Shown here one piece after another: positions 25,101 through 37,642 of a stretch of 64,000 bases of DNA. Within the stretch, counting starts at the first letter, position 1; each line of letters begins with the position of its first letter. The notes under the pieces were generated by a model, which did not search any database, had not been told where the DNA came from, and saw only the letters and a list, made by a program, of their open reading frames with translations. The stretch is from NCBI GenBank assembly GCA_963170055.1, contig CAUJGJ010000246.1:1-64000 (forward strand). Direction: 5' to 3'. The stretch is from Halisarca cf. caerulea (taxonomy: Eukaryota > Porifera > Demospongiae > Chondrillida > Halisarcidae). The position numbers were made by a program, and so were the translations under genes.

Positions 25101-28100
25101 TCTGAAGTGCTGTGGGCGTATTTTTGTAGTGTTGGATATGCTGGTGCTAATACCAATATTTGGCACTAGCACCACGCACATTCCTAGTTGACACACATGA
25201 AATTTCATAAGTACTGTGGGCGTATTTGTGTAGTGTTGGACATGCTGGTTCAAATACCAATATTAGGCACTAGCACCGCTCACATTCCCAGTGGACACAC
25301 ATGAAGTTTCTTAACTGCTGTGGGCGTATTTGTGTAGTGTTGGATATGCTGTTGCTAATACCAATATTTGCCACTAGCACCACGCACATTTCCAGTGGAC
25401 ACACATGAAGTTTCTGATGTACTGTGGGCGTATTTGTGCAGTGTAGGGAATGCAGGTGCTAATACCAATATTTGGCACTAGCACCACGCACATTCCCAGT
25501 AGGTACACATGAAGTTTCTGTAGTGCTGTGGGCGTATTTGTGTAGTGTTGGATATGCTGGTGCTAATACCAATATTTGGCACTAGCACCGCTCACATTCC
25601 CAGTGGAAACACATGAAGTTTCTTAACCGCTGTGGGCGTATTTGTTTAGTGTTGGATATGCTGGTGCTAATACCAATATTTGGTACTAGCACCGCTCACA
25701 TTCCCAGTGGACACACATGAAGTTTCTTAACTGCTGTGGGCGAATTTGTGTAGTGTAGGAAATGCAGGTGCTAATACCAATATTTGGCACTAGCACCACG
25801 CACATTCCCAGTGGACACACATGAAGTTTCTTAACTACTGTGGGCGTATTTGTGTAGTGTTGGATATGCTGGTGCTAATACCAATATTTGACACTAGCAC
25901 CACGCACATTCCTAGTTGACACACATGAAATTTCATAAGTACTGTGGGAGTATTTGTGTAGTGTAGGGAATGCAGGTGCTAATACCAATATTTGACACTA
26001 GCACCACGCACATTCCCAGTGGAAACACATGAAGTTTCTGAAGTACTGTTGGCGTATTTGTGTAGTGTAGGGAATGCAGGTGCTAATACCAATATTTGGC
26101 ACTAGCACCACGCACATTCCCAGTGGACACACATGAAGTTTGTGAAGTACTGTGGGCGTATTTGTGTAGTGTTGGATATGCTGGTGCTAATACCAATACT
26201 TGGCACTAGCACCGCTCACATTCCCAGTGGACACACATGAAGTTTCTTAACTGCTGTGGGCGTATTTGTATAGTGTTGGATATGCTGGTGCTAATACCAA
26301 TATTTGGTACTAGCACCGCTCACATTCCCAGTGGACACACATGAAGTTTCTTAACTGCTGTGGGCGTATTTGTGTAGTGTTGGATATGCTGTTGCTAATA
26401 CCAACATTTGCCACTAGCACCACACACATTTCCAGTGGACACACATGAAGTTTCTGATGTACTGTGGGCGTATTTGTGCAGTGTAGGGAATGCAGGTGCT
26501 AATACCAATATTTGGCACTAGCACCACGCACATTCCCAGTAGGATCACATGAAGTTTCTGAAGTGCTGTGGGCGTATTTGTGTAGTGTTGGATATGCTGG
26601 TGCTAATACCAATATTTGGCACTAGCACCGCTCACATTCCCAGTGGACACACATGAAGTTTCTTAACTGCTGTGGGCGTATTTGTGTAGTGTTGGATATG
26701 CTGGTGCTAATACCAATATTTGGTACTAGCACCGCTCACATTCCCAGTGGACACACATGAAGTTTCTTAACTGCTGTGGGCGAATTTGTGTAGTGTAGGA
26801 AATGCAGGTGCTAATACCAATATTTGGCACTAGCACCACGCACATTCCCAGTGGACACACATGAAGTTTCTGAAGATCTGTGGGCGTATTTGTGTAGTGT
26901 TGGATATGCTGGTGCTAATACCAATATTTGACACTAGCACCACGCACATTCCTAGTTGACACACATGAAATTTCATAAGTACTGTGGGAGTATTTGTGTA
27001 GTGTAGGGAATGCAGGTGCTAATACCAATATTTGGCACTAGCACCACGCACATTCCCAGTGGAAACACATGAAGTTTCTGAAGTACTGTGGGCGTATTTG
27101 TGTAGTGTTGGATATGCTGGTGCTAATACCAATATTTGCCACTAGCACCACGCACATTCCTAGTTGACACACATGAAATTTCATAAGTACTGTGGGCGTA
27201 TTTGTGTAGTGTTGGATATGCTGGTGCAAATACCAATATTTGGCACTAGCACCACACACATTCCCAGTGGAAACACATGAAGTTTCTGAAGTGCTGTGGG
27301 CGTATTTGTGTGGTGTTGGATATGCTGGTGCTAATACCAATATTTGGCACTAGCACCACGCACATTCCAAGTGGACACAGATGAAATTTCTGAAGTGCTG
27401 TGGGCGTATTTGTGTAGTGTAGGAAATGCAGATGCTAATAACAATATTTGGTACTAGCACCACACACATTCCCAGTGGAAACACATGAAGTTTCTGAAGA
27501 TCTGTGGGCGTATTTGTGTAGTGTTGGATATGCTGGTGCTAATACCAATATTTGGCACTAGCACCACGCACATTCCTAGTTGACACACATGAAATTTCAT
27601 AAGTACTGTGGGCGTATTTGTGTAGTGTTGGATATGCTGGTGCAAATATCAATATTAGGCACTAGCACCACACACATTCCCAGTGGAAACACATGCAGTT
27701 TCTGAAGTGCTGTGGGCGTATTTGTGTAGTGTTGGATATGATGGTGCTAATACCAATATTTGGCACTAGCACCACGCACATTCCCAGTGCACATACATAA
27801 AGTTTCTTACCTGCTGTGGGCGTATTTGTGTAGTGTTGGATATGCTGGTGTTAATACCAATATTTGGTACTAGCACCACGCACATTCCCAGTGGACACAC
27901 ATAAAGTTTCTTACCTGCTGTGGGCTTATTTGTGTAGTGTTGGATATGCTGGTGCAAATACCAATATTTGGCACTAGCACCACACACATTCCCAGTGGAA
28001 ACACATGAAGTTTCTGAAGTACTGTGGGCGTATTTGTGTAGTGTTGGATATGCTGGTGCTAATACCAATATTTGGCACTAGCACCACGCACATTCCCAGT

Positions 28101-31100
28101 GGACACAGATGAAATTTCTGAAGTGCTGTGGGCGTATTTGTGTAGTGTAGGAAATGCAGGTGCTAATACCAATATTTGGTACTAGCACCACGCACATTCC
28201 CAGTGGACACACATGAAGTTTCTGAAGTGCTGTGGGCGTATTTTTGTAGTGTTGGATATGCTGGTGCTAATACCAATATTTGGCACTAGCACCACGCACA
28301 TTCCTAGTTGACACACATGAAATTTCATAAGTACTGTGGGCGTATTTGTGTAGTGTTGGACATGCTGGTTCAAATACCAATATTAGGCACTAGCACCGCT
28401 CACATTCCCAGTGGACACACATGAAGTTTCTTAACTGCTGTGGGCGTATTTGTGTAGTGTTGGATATGCTGTTGCTAATACCAATATTTGCCACTAGCAC
28501 CACGCACATTTCCAGTGGACACACATGAAGTTTCTGATGTACTGTGGGCGTATTTGTGCAGTGTAGGGAATGCAGGTGCTAATACCAATATTTGGCACTA
28601 GCACCACGCACATTCCCAGTAGGTACACATGAAGTTTCTGTAGTGCTGTGGGCGTATTTGTGTAGTGTTGGATATGCTGGTGCTAATACCAATATTTGGC
28701 ACTAGCACCGCTCACATTCCCAGTGGAAACACATGAAGTTTCTTAACCGCTGTGGGCGTATTTGTTTAGTGTTGGATATGCTGGTGCTAATACCAATATT
28801 TGGTACTAGCACCGCTCACATTCCCAGTGGACACACATGAAGTTTCTTAACTGCTGTGGGCGAATTTGTGTAGTGTAGGAAATGCAGGTGCTAATACCAA
28901 TATTTGGCACTAGCACCACGCACATTCCCAGTGGACACACATGAAGTTTCTTAACTACTGTGGGCGTATTTGTGTAGTGTTGGATATGCTGGTGCTAATA
29001 CCAACATTTGACACTAGCACCACGCACATTCCTAGTTGACACACATGAAATTTCATAAGTACTGTGGGAGTATTTGTGTAGTGTAGGGAATGCAGGTGCT
29101 AATACCAATATTTGGCACTAGCACCACGCACATTCCCAGTGGAAACACATGAAGTTTCTGAAGTACTGTTGGCGTATTTGTGTAGTGTAGGGAATGCAGG
29201 TGCTAATACCAATATTTGGCACTAGCACCACGCACATTCCCATTGGACACACATGAAGTTTCTGAAGTACTGTGGGCGTATTTGTGTAGTGTTGGATATG
29301 CTGGTGCTAATACCAATACTTGGCACTAGCACCGCTCACATTCCCAGTGGACACACATGAAGTTTCTTAACTGCTGTGGGCGTATTTGTATAGTGTTGGA
29401 TATGCTGGTGCTAATACCAATATTTGGTACTAGCACCGCTCACATTCCCAGTGGACACACATGAAGTTTCTTAACTGCTGTGGGCGTATTTGTGTAGTGT
29501 TGGATATGCTGTTGCTAATACCAACATTTGCCACTAGCACCACACACATTTCCAGTGGACACACATGAAGTTTCTGATGTACTGTGGGCGTATTTGTGCA
29601 GTGTAGGGAATGCAGGTGCTAATACCAATATTTGGCACTAGCACCACGCACATTCCCAGTAGGCACACATGAAGTTTCTGAAGTGCTGTGGGCGTATTTG
29701 TGTAGTGTTGGATATGCTGGTGCTAATACCAATATTTGGCACTAGCACCGCTCACATTCCCAGTGGACACACATGAAGTTTCTTAACTGCTGTGGGCGTA
29801 TTTGTGTAGTGTTGGATATGCTGGTGCTAATACCAATATTTGGTACTAGCACCGCTCACATTCCCAGTGGACACACATGAAGTTTCTTAACTGCTGTGGG
29901 CGAATTTGTGTAGTGTAGGAAATGCAGGTGCTAATACCAATATTTGGCACTAGCACCACGCACATTCCCAGTGGACACACATGAAGTTTCTGAAGATCTG
30001 TGGGCGTATTTGTGTAGTGTTGGATATGCTGGTGCTAATACCAATATTTGACACTAGCACCACGCACATTCCTAGTTGACACACATGAAATTTCATAAGT
30101 ACTGTGGGAGTATTTGTGTAGTGTAGGGAATGCAGGTGCTAATACCAATATTTGGCACTAGCACCACGCACATTCCCAGTGGAAACACATGAAGTTTCTG
30201 AAGTACTGTGGGCGTATTTGTGTAGTGTTGGATATGCTGGTGCTAATACCAATATTTGGCACTAGCACCACGCACATTCCTAGTTGACACACATGAAATT
30301 TCATAAGTACTGTGGGCGTATTTGTGTAGTGTTGGATATGCTGGTGCAAATACCAATATTTGGCACTAGCACCACACACATTCCCAGTGGAAACACATGA
30401 AGTTTCTGAAGTGCTGTGGGCGTATTTGTGTGGTGTTGGATATGCTGGTGCTAATACCAATATTTGGCACTAGCACCACGCACATTCCAAGTGGACACAG
30501 ATGAAATTTCTGAAGTGCTGTGGGCGTATTTGTGTAGTGTAGGAAATGCAGATGCTAATACCAATATTTGGTACTAGCACCACGCACATTCCCAGTGGAA
30601 ACACATGAAGTTTCTGAAGATCTGTGGGCGTATTTGTGTAGTGTTGGATATGCTGGTGCTAATACCAATATTTGGCACTAGCACCACGCACATTCCTAGT
30701 TGACACACATGAAATTTCATAAGTACTGTGGGCGTATTTGTGTAGTGTTGGATATGCTGGTGCAAATACCAATATTAGGCACTAGCACCACACACATTCC
30801 CAGTGGAAACACATGCAGTTTCTGAAGTGCTGTGGGCGTATTTGTGTAGTGTTGGATATGCTGGTGCTAATACCAATATTTGGCACTAGCACCACGCACA
30901 TTCCCAGTGCACATACATAAAGTTTCTTACCTGCTGTGGGCGTATTTGTGTAGTGTTGGATATGCTGGTGTTAATACCAATATTTGGTACTAGCACCACG
31001 CACATTCCCAGTGGACACACATAAAGTTTCTTACCTGCTGTGGGCTTATTTGTGTAGTGTTGGATATGCTGGTGCAAATACCAATATTTGGCACTAGCAC

Positions 31101-31515
31101 CACACACATTCCCAGTGGAAACACATGAAGTTTCTGAAGTACTGTGGGCGTATTTGTGTAGTGTTGGATATGCTGGTGCTAATACCAATATTTGGCACTA
31201 GCACCACGCACATTCCCAGTGGACACAGATGAAATTTCTGAAGTGCTGTGGGCGTATTTGTGTAGTGTAGGAAATGCAGGTGCTAATACCAATATTTGGT
31301 ACTAGCACCACGCACATTCCCAGTGGACACACATGAAGTTTCTGAAGTGCTGTGGGCGTATTTTTGTAGTGTTGGATATGCTGGTGCAAATACCAATATT
31401 TGGCACTAGCACCACGCACATTCCTAGTTGACACACATGAAATTTCATAAGTACTGTGGGCGTATTTGTGTAGTGTTGGACATGCTGGTTCAAATACCAA
31501 TATTAGGCACTAGCA
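22152..31515 (+). repeat. Higher-order repeat, 3120-bp unit, three tandem copies of the satellite
   Basis: Offsets of exactly 3120 bp (30 monomers) link 23918/27038/30158, 24334/27454/30574, 24646/27766/30886 and 25062/28182/31302. Copies begin near 22152, 25272 and 28392. Few differences separate them; for example AGGCACACATGAAG in copy 1 is AGGATCACATGAAG in copy 2 near 26540. High identity implies recent unequal exchange or, less interestingly, an assembly duplication. No gene or non-satellite insert is present. Confidence 0.9.
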
Positions 31516-33108
31516 CCACACACATTCCCAGTGGAAACACATGCAGTTTCTGAAGTGCTGTGGGCGTATTTGTGTAGTGTTGGATATGCTGTTGCTAATA
31601 CCAATATTTGGCACTAGCACCACGCACATTCCCAGTGCACATACATAAAGTTTCTTAACTGCTGTGGGCGTATTTGTGTAGTGTTGGATATGCTGGTGTT
31701 AATACCAATATTTGGTACTAGCACCACGCACATTCCCAGTGGACACACATAAAGTTTCTTACCTGCTGTGGGCTTATTTGTGTAGTGTTGGATATGCTGG
31801 TGCTAATACCAATATTGGCCCAGCACCACGCACAATCCCAGTGGACACACATGAAGTTTCTGAAGTGCTGTGGGCGTATTTGTGTAGTGTTGGATATGCT
31901 GGTGCTAATACCAATATTTGGCACTAGCACCGCTCACATTCCCAGTGGACACACATGAAGTTTCTTAACTGCTGTGGGCGTATTTGTATAGTGTTGGATA
32001 TGCTGGTGCAAATACCAATATTTGGTACTAGCACCGCTCACATTCCCAGTGGACACACATGAAGTTTCTTAACTGCTGTGGGCGTATTTGTGTAGTGTTG
32101 GATATGCTGTTGCTAATACCAATATTTGCCACTAGCACCACGCACATTTCCAGTGGACACACATGAAGTTTCTGATGTACTGTGGGCGTATTTGTGCAGT
32201 GTAGGGAATGCAGGTGCTAATACCAATATTTGGCACTAGCACCACGCACATTCCCAGTAGGCACACATGAAGTTTCTGTAGTGCTGTGGGCGTATTTGTG
32301 TAGTGTTGGATATGCTGGTGCTAATACCAATATTTGGCACTAGCACCGCTCACATTCCCAGTGGAAACACATGAAGTTTCTTAACCGCTGTGGGCGTATT
32401 TGTTTAGTGTTGGATATGCTGGTGCTAATACCAATATTTGGTACTAGCACCGCTCACATTCCCAGTGGACACACATGAAGTTTCTTAACTGCTGTGGGCG
32501 AATTTGTGTAGTGTAGGAAATGCAGGTGCTAATACCAATATTTGGCACTAGCACCACGCACATTCCCAGTGGACACACATGAAGTTTCTTAACTACTGTG
32601 GGCGTATTTGTGTAGTGTTGGATATGCTGGTGCTAATACCAATATTTGACACTAGCACCACGCACATTCCTAGTTGACACACATGAAATTTCATAAGTAC
32701 TGTGGGAGTATTTGTGTAGTGTAGGGAATGCAGGTGCTAATACCAATATTTGGCACTAGCACCACGCACATTCCCAGTGGAAACACATGAAGTTTCTGAA
32801 GTACTGTTGGCGTATTTGTGTAGTGTAGGGAATGCAGGTGCTAATACCAATATTTGGCACTAGCACCACGCACATTCCCAGTGGACACACATGAAGTTTC
32901 TGAAGTACTGTGGGCGTATTTGTGTAGTGTTGGATATGCTGGTGCTAATACCAATATTTGGCACTAGCACCGCTCACATTCCCAGTGGAAACACATGAAG
33001 TTTCTTAACTGCTGTGGGCGTATTTGTATAGTGTTGGATATGCTGGTGCTAATACCAATATTTGGTACTAGCACCGCTCACATTCCCAGTGGATATACAT
33101 GAAGTTTC
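31516..33108 (+). repeat. 104-bp satellite, partial fourth copy of the upstream order
   Basis: Variant order here repeats that of 21638-23230 at an offset of 9878 bp: for instance the short TTGGCCCAGC monomer at about 31813 matches about 21935. The match runs up to the piggyBac-like element and continues beyond it once that element is removed. It shows the higher-order pattern extends past the three clean 3120-bp copies. Confidence 0.85.
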
Positions 33109-33112
33109 TTAA
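33109..33112. repeat. Left TTAA target site duplication
   Basis: TTAA belongs to the satellite segment GAAGTTTCTTAACTGCTG. It is repeated at 34107-34110 on the other side of the inserted element, the signature duplication of piggyBac-type integration. Confidence 0.88.
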
Positions 33113-34106
33113 CCCTTTAAGGACCAAAAGCCAATTTATTGGCTCTGAAAGGCGCTACCCCTTAAGACCCGAGATCGCCGGACATTGCGCAATCGCCACA
33201 AATTTTATATCAAAAGATAGAGCAAGAACAGCTCAATTTACAGAGCGAATTTGAATGGGATACATGCAGGTTTAAATAGTATAGCAAGGGCTTAAAATTA
33301 TACTAAAAACGCAAGTGAATACCCATTCACGCAATTATACTAACTAGTTTACAAAGTTATACAAACAATAAAGATGGCGGTTTTGAGTCTTTATGCCGAT
33401 TACCATCAATTTGTGCTAAAATCTAGCTTTGTTCGATAGTTTCTTAAAGCGCTCAGTACAGTAAAGTAGAACTGGGTTGATGTAGGAGCAGTACCTGCAG
33501 CAAGACATGGTACGCTGACTTTGTGATCATACACGGCACTGTTAATGGTTGCATAGTTTTGTTTGGCTAGAAAATGACACCTAGACTGCTTGCTAGAGGA
33601 ACATACTTGAAAGACGAACACTTAGTATTCATAAAAAGACTCAAACTAGTCTTTGTTATCATTCAGTGTCTATATTACTGTGTGCATTGGAGGTTGTGTT
33701 CCTTGTTTTTGTTTTTCTGTAAAGGAACAGACAGTTTTGTAGCTTTATTGCTATTTATTGAGTTTTAAAGTAATGTTTAAAATGTTAGAGCACGATTTAC
33801 GCAAATCGTGTACATAAGAACTACATTCTAAAATGTTTCTTCGGGGTATGACACGATTTTCTCGATAGCGAATATGCATCAACGATAGAACTAAAACTTC
33901 GCACCATTTGCGACCTCCCTTCTTATCGAACGACCTTCAAGAGACAACAAGGCCTTCGTAGAGATGACATTCTGCAAGGATTCGTTAATAGAAGATTCAA
34001 AATGACTAAAATCACGACGAAAGCAGCACCCAAAAGACAGCGCCACTTTATTGGCTATTGGTCCTCAACGGTCTACCGATTACACAAAAACGCGGGCGTT
34101 AAAAGG
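33113..34106. mobile_element. Non-autonomous piggyBac-like element (994 bp)
   Basis: The insertion is flanked by TTAA on both sides. The left end is CCCTTTAAGGACC and the right end, reverse-complemented, is CCTTTTAACGCCC (10 of 13 identical). Subterminal inverted copies strengthen this: GGACCAAAAGCCAAT at 33121-33135 pairs with 34050-34064 (14 of 15), each followed inward by a GGCGCT motif. TTAA duplication with CCC/CCT-starting ends is characteristic of piggyBac. The longest open frames are 71 residues (33406-33621 minus) and 64 residues (33574-33768 plus). Neither shows transposase features, so the element needs an enzyme from elsewhere. Removing it plus one TTAA restores the satellite phase and higher-order pattern exactly. 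Confidence 0.88.
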
Positions 34107-34110
34107 TTAA
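34107..34110. repeat. Right TTAA target site duplication
   Basis: Second copy of the TTAA target, followed by CTGCTGTGGGCG, which is the normal continuation of the interrupted satellite monomer. Confidence 0.88.
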
Positions 34111-34734
34111 CTGCTGTGGGCGTATTTGTGTAGTGTTGGATATGCTGTTGCTAATACCAATATTTGCCACTAGCACAACGCACATTTCCAGTGGACACAC
34201 ATGAAGTTTCTGATGTACTGTGGGCGTATTTGTGCAGTGTAGGGAATGCAGGTGCTAATACCAATATTTGGCACTAGCACCACGCACATTCCCAGTAGGC
34301 ACACATGAAGTTTCTGAAGTGCTGTGGGCGTATTTGTGTAGTGTTGGATATGCTGGTGCTAATACCAATATTTGGCACTAGCACCGCTCACATTCCAAGT
34401 GGACACACAAAAAGTTTCTTAACTGCTGTGGGCGTATTTGTTTAGTGTTGGATATGCTGGTGCTAATACCAATATTTGGTACTAGCACCGCTCACCTTCC
34501 CAGTGGACACACATGAAGTTTCTTAACTGCTGTGGGCGAATTTGTGTAATGTTGTATATGCTGGTGCTAATACCAATATTTGCCACTAGCACCACGCACA
34601 TTCCCAGTGGACACACATGAAGTTTCTGATGTGCTGTGGGCGTATTTGTGTAGTGTAGGGAATGCAGGTGCTAATACCAATATTTGGCACTAGCACCACG
34701 CACATTGCCAGTAGGCACACAAGAAGTTTCTGAA
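34111..34734 (+). repeat. 104-bp satellite resuming after the piggyBac-like element
   Basis: About six monomers. The first ones repeat the order at 23235 onward: GATATGCTGTTGCTAATACC, then GATGTACTG with GTGCAGTG, then CAGTAGGCACACATG. The pattern then drifts to variants with ACACACAAAAAGTTTC that introduce the next block. Confidence 0.85.
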
Positions 34735-37642
34735 GTGCTGTGGGCGTATTTGTGTAGTGTTGGATATGCTGGTGCTAATACCAATATTTGGCACTAGCAC
34801 CGCTCACATTCCCAGTGGACACACAAAAAGATTCTTAACTGCTGTGGGCGTATTTGTTTAGTGTTGGATATGCTGGTGCTAATACCAATATTTGGTACTA
34901 GCACCGCTCACCTTCCCAGTGGACACACATGAAGTTTCTTAACTGCTGTGGGCGAATTTGTGTAATGTTGTATATGCTGGTGCTAATACCAATATTTGCC
35001 ACTAGCACCACGCACATTCCCAGTGGACACACATGAAGTTTCTGATGTACTGTGGGCGTATTTGTGTAGTGTAGGGAATGCAGGTGCTAATACCAATATT
35101 TGGCACTAGCACCACGCACATTCCCAGTGGAAACACATGAAGTTTCTGAAGTGCTGTGGGCGCATTTGTGTAGTGTTGGATATGCTGGTGCTAATACCAA
35201 TATTTGGCACTAGCACCACGCACATTCCCAGTGGACACACATGAAGTTTCTGAAGTACTGTGGGCGTATTTGTGTAGTGTTGGATATGCTGGTGCTAATA
35301 CCAATATTGGCCCAGCACCAAACACAATCCCAGTGGACACACACAAAGTTTCTTACCTGCTGTGGGCGTATTTGTGTAGTGTTGGATATGCTGGTGCTAA
35401 TACCAATATTAGGCACTAGCACCACACACATTCCCAGTGGAAACACATGAAGTTTCTGAAGTGCTGTGGGCGTATTTGTGAAGTGTTGGATTTGCTGGTG
35501 CTAATACCAATATTTGGCACTAGCACCACGCACATTCCCAGTGGACACACATGAAGTTTCTGAAGTGCTGTGGGCGTATTTGTGTAGTGATGGATATGCT
35601 GGTGCTAATACCAATATTTGGCACTAGCACCACGCACATTCCCAATGGAAACACATGAAGTTTCTGAAGTGCTGTGGGCGTATTTGTGTAGAGTTGGATA
35701 TGCTGGTGCTAATACCAATATTTGGCACTAGCACCACGCACATTTCCAGTGGACACTCATGAAGTTTCTGATGTACTGTAGGCGTATTTGTGTAGTGTAG
35801 GGAATGCAGGTGCTAATACCAATATTTGGCACTAGCACCACGCACATTCCCAGTGGACACAGATGAAATTTCATAAGTACTGTGGGCGTATTTGTGTAGT
35901 GTTGGATATGCTGGTGCTAATACCAATATTTGGCACTAGCACCACGCACATTCCCAGTGGACACACATGAAGTTTCTTAACTGCTGTGGGCGAATTTGTG
36001 TAATGTTGTATATGCTGGTGCTAATACCAATATTTGCCACTAGCACCACGCACATTCCCAGTGGACACACATGAAGTTTCTGATGTACTGTGGGCGTATT
36101 TGTGTAGTGTAGGGAATGCAGGTGCTAATACCAATATTTGGCACTAGCACCACGCACATTCCCAGTGGAAACACATGAAGTTTCTGAAGTGCTGTGGGCG
36201 TATTTGTGTAGTGTTGGATATGCTGGTGCTAATACCAATATTTGGCACTAGCACCGCTCACATTCCCAGTGGACACACAAAAAGATTCTTAACTGCTGTG
36301 GGCGTATTTGTTTAGTGTTGGATATGCTGGTGCTAATACCAATATTTGGTACTAGCACCGCTCACCTTCCCAGTGGACACACATGAAGTTTCTTAACTGC
36401 TGTGGGCGAATTTGTGTAATGTTGTATATGTTGGTGCTAATACCAATATTTGCCACTAGCACCACGCACATTCCCAGTGGACACACATGAAGTTTCTGAT
36501 GTACTGTGGGCGTATTTGTGTAGTGTAGGGAATGCAGGTGCTAATACCAATATTTGGCACTAGCACCACGCACATTCCCAGTGGAAACACATGAAGTTTC
36601 TGAAGTGCTGTGGGCGCATTTGTGTAGTGTTGGATATGCTGGTGCTAATACCAATATTTGGCACTAGCACCACGCACATTCCCAGTGGACACACATGAAG
36701 TTTCTGAAGTACTGTGGGCGTATTTGTGTAGTGTTGGATATGCTGGTGCTAATACCAATATTGGCCCAGCACCAAACACAATCCCAGTGGACACACACAA
36801 AGTTTCTTACCTGCTGTGGGCGTATTTGTGTAGTGTTGGATATGCTGGTGCTAATACCAATATTAGGCACTAGCACCACACACATTCCCAGTGGAAACAC
36901 ATGAAGTTTCTGAAGTGCTGTGGGCGTATTTGTGAAGTGTTGGATTTGCTGGTGCTAATACCAATATTTGGCACTAGCACCACGCACATTCCCAGTGGAC
37001 ACACATGAAGTTTCTGAAGTGCTGTGGGCGTATTTGTGTAGTGATGGATATGCTGGTGCTAATACCAATATTTGGCACTAGCACCACGCACATTCCCAAT
37101 GGAAACACATGAAGTTTCTGAAGTGCTGTGGGCGTATTTGTGTAGAGTTGGATATGCTGGTGCTAATACCAATATTTGGCACTAGCACCACGCACATTTC
37201 CAGTGGACACTCATGAAGTTTCTGATGTACTGTAGGCGTATTTGTGTAGTGTAGGGAATGCAGGTGCTAATACCAATATTTGGCACTAGCACCACGCACA
37301 TTCCCAGTGGACACAGATGAAATTTCATAAGTACTGTGGGCGTATTTGTGTAGTGTTGGATATGCTGGTGCTAATACCAATATTTGGCACTAGCACCACG
37401 CACATTCCCAGTGGACACACATGAAGTTTCTTAACTGCTGTGGGCGAATTTGTGTAATGTTGTATATGCTGGTGCTAATACCAATATTTGCCACTAACAC
37501 CACGCACATTCCCAGTGGACACACATGAAGTTTCTGATGTACTGTGGGGGTATTTGTGTAGTGTAGGGAATGCAGGTGCTAATACCAATATTTGGCACTA
37601 GCACCACGCACATTCCCAGTGGAAACACATGAAGTTTCTGAA
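34735..37642 (+). repeat. Higher-order repeat, 1454-bp unit, two tandem copies of the satellite
   Basis: Blocks at 35204-35450 recur at 36658-36904, and the rare ACACACAAAAAGATTCTT variant near 34820 recurs near 36274, each offset by 1454 bp. This is 14 monomers minus 2 bp, explained by one short TTGGCCCAGC monomer per unit. Copy 2 has small differences, for example CCACTAACACC near 37491. The ends are approximate. Confidence 0.87.

Noticed and set aside
8216..33108. CRISPR-like array because of regular repeats
   Set aside because: There are no unique spacers: monomers are head-to-tail with no intervening variable DNA, and telomeric repeats and piggyBac ends indicate a eukaryote.
33406..33768. 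Possible remnant of a transposase gene in the piggyBac-like element
   Set aside because: Neither the 71-residue minus nor the 64-residue plus frame shows a recognisable catalytic or zinc-finger pattern; the sequence is better described as non-coding filler of a non-autonomous element.
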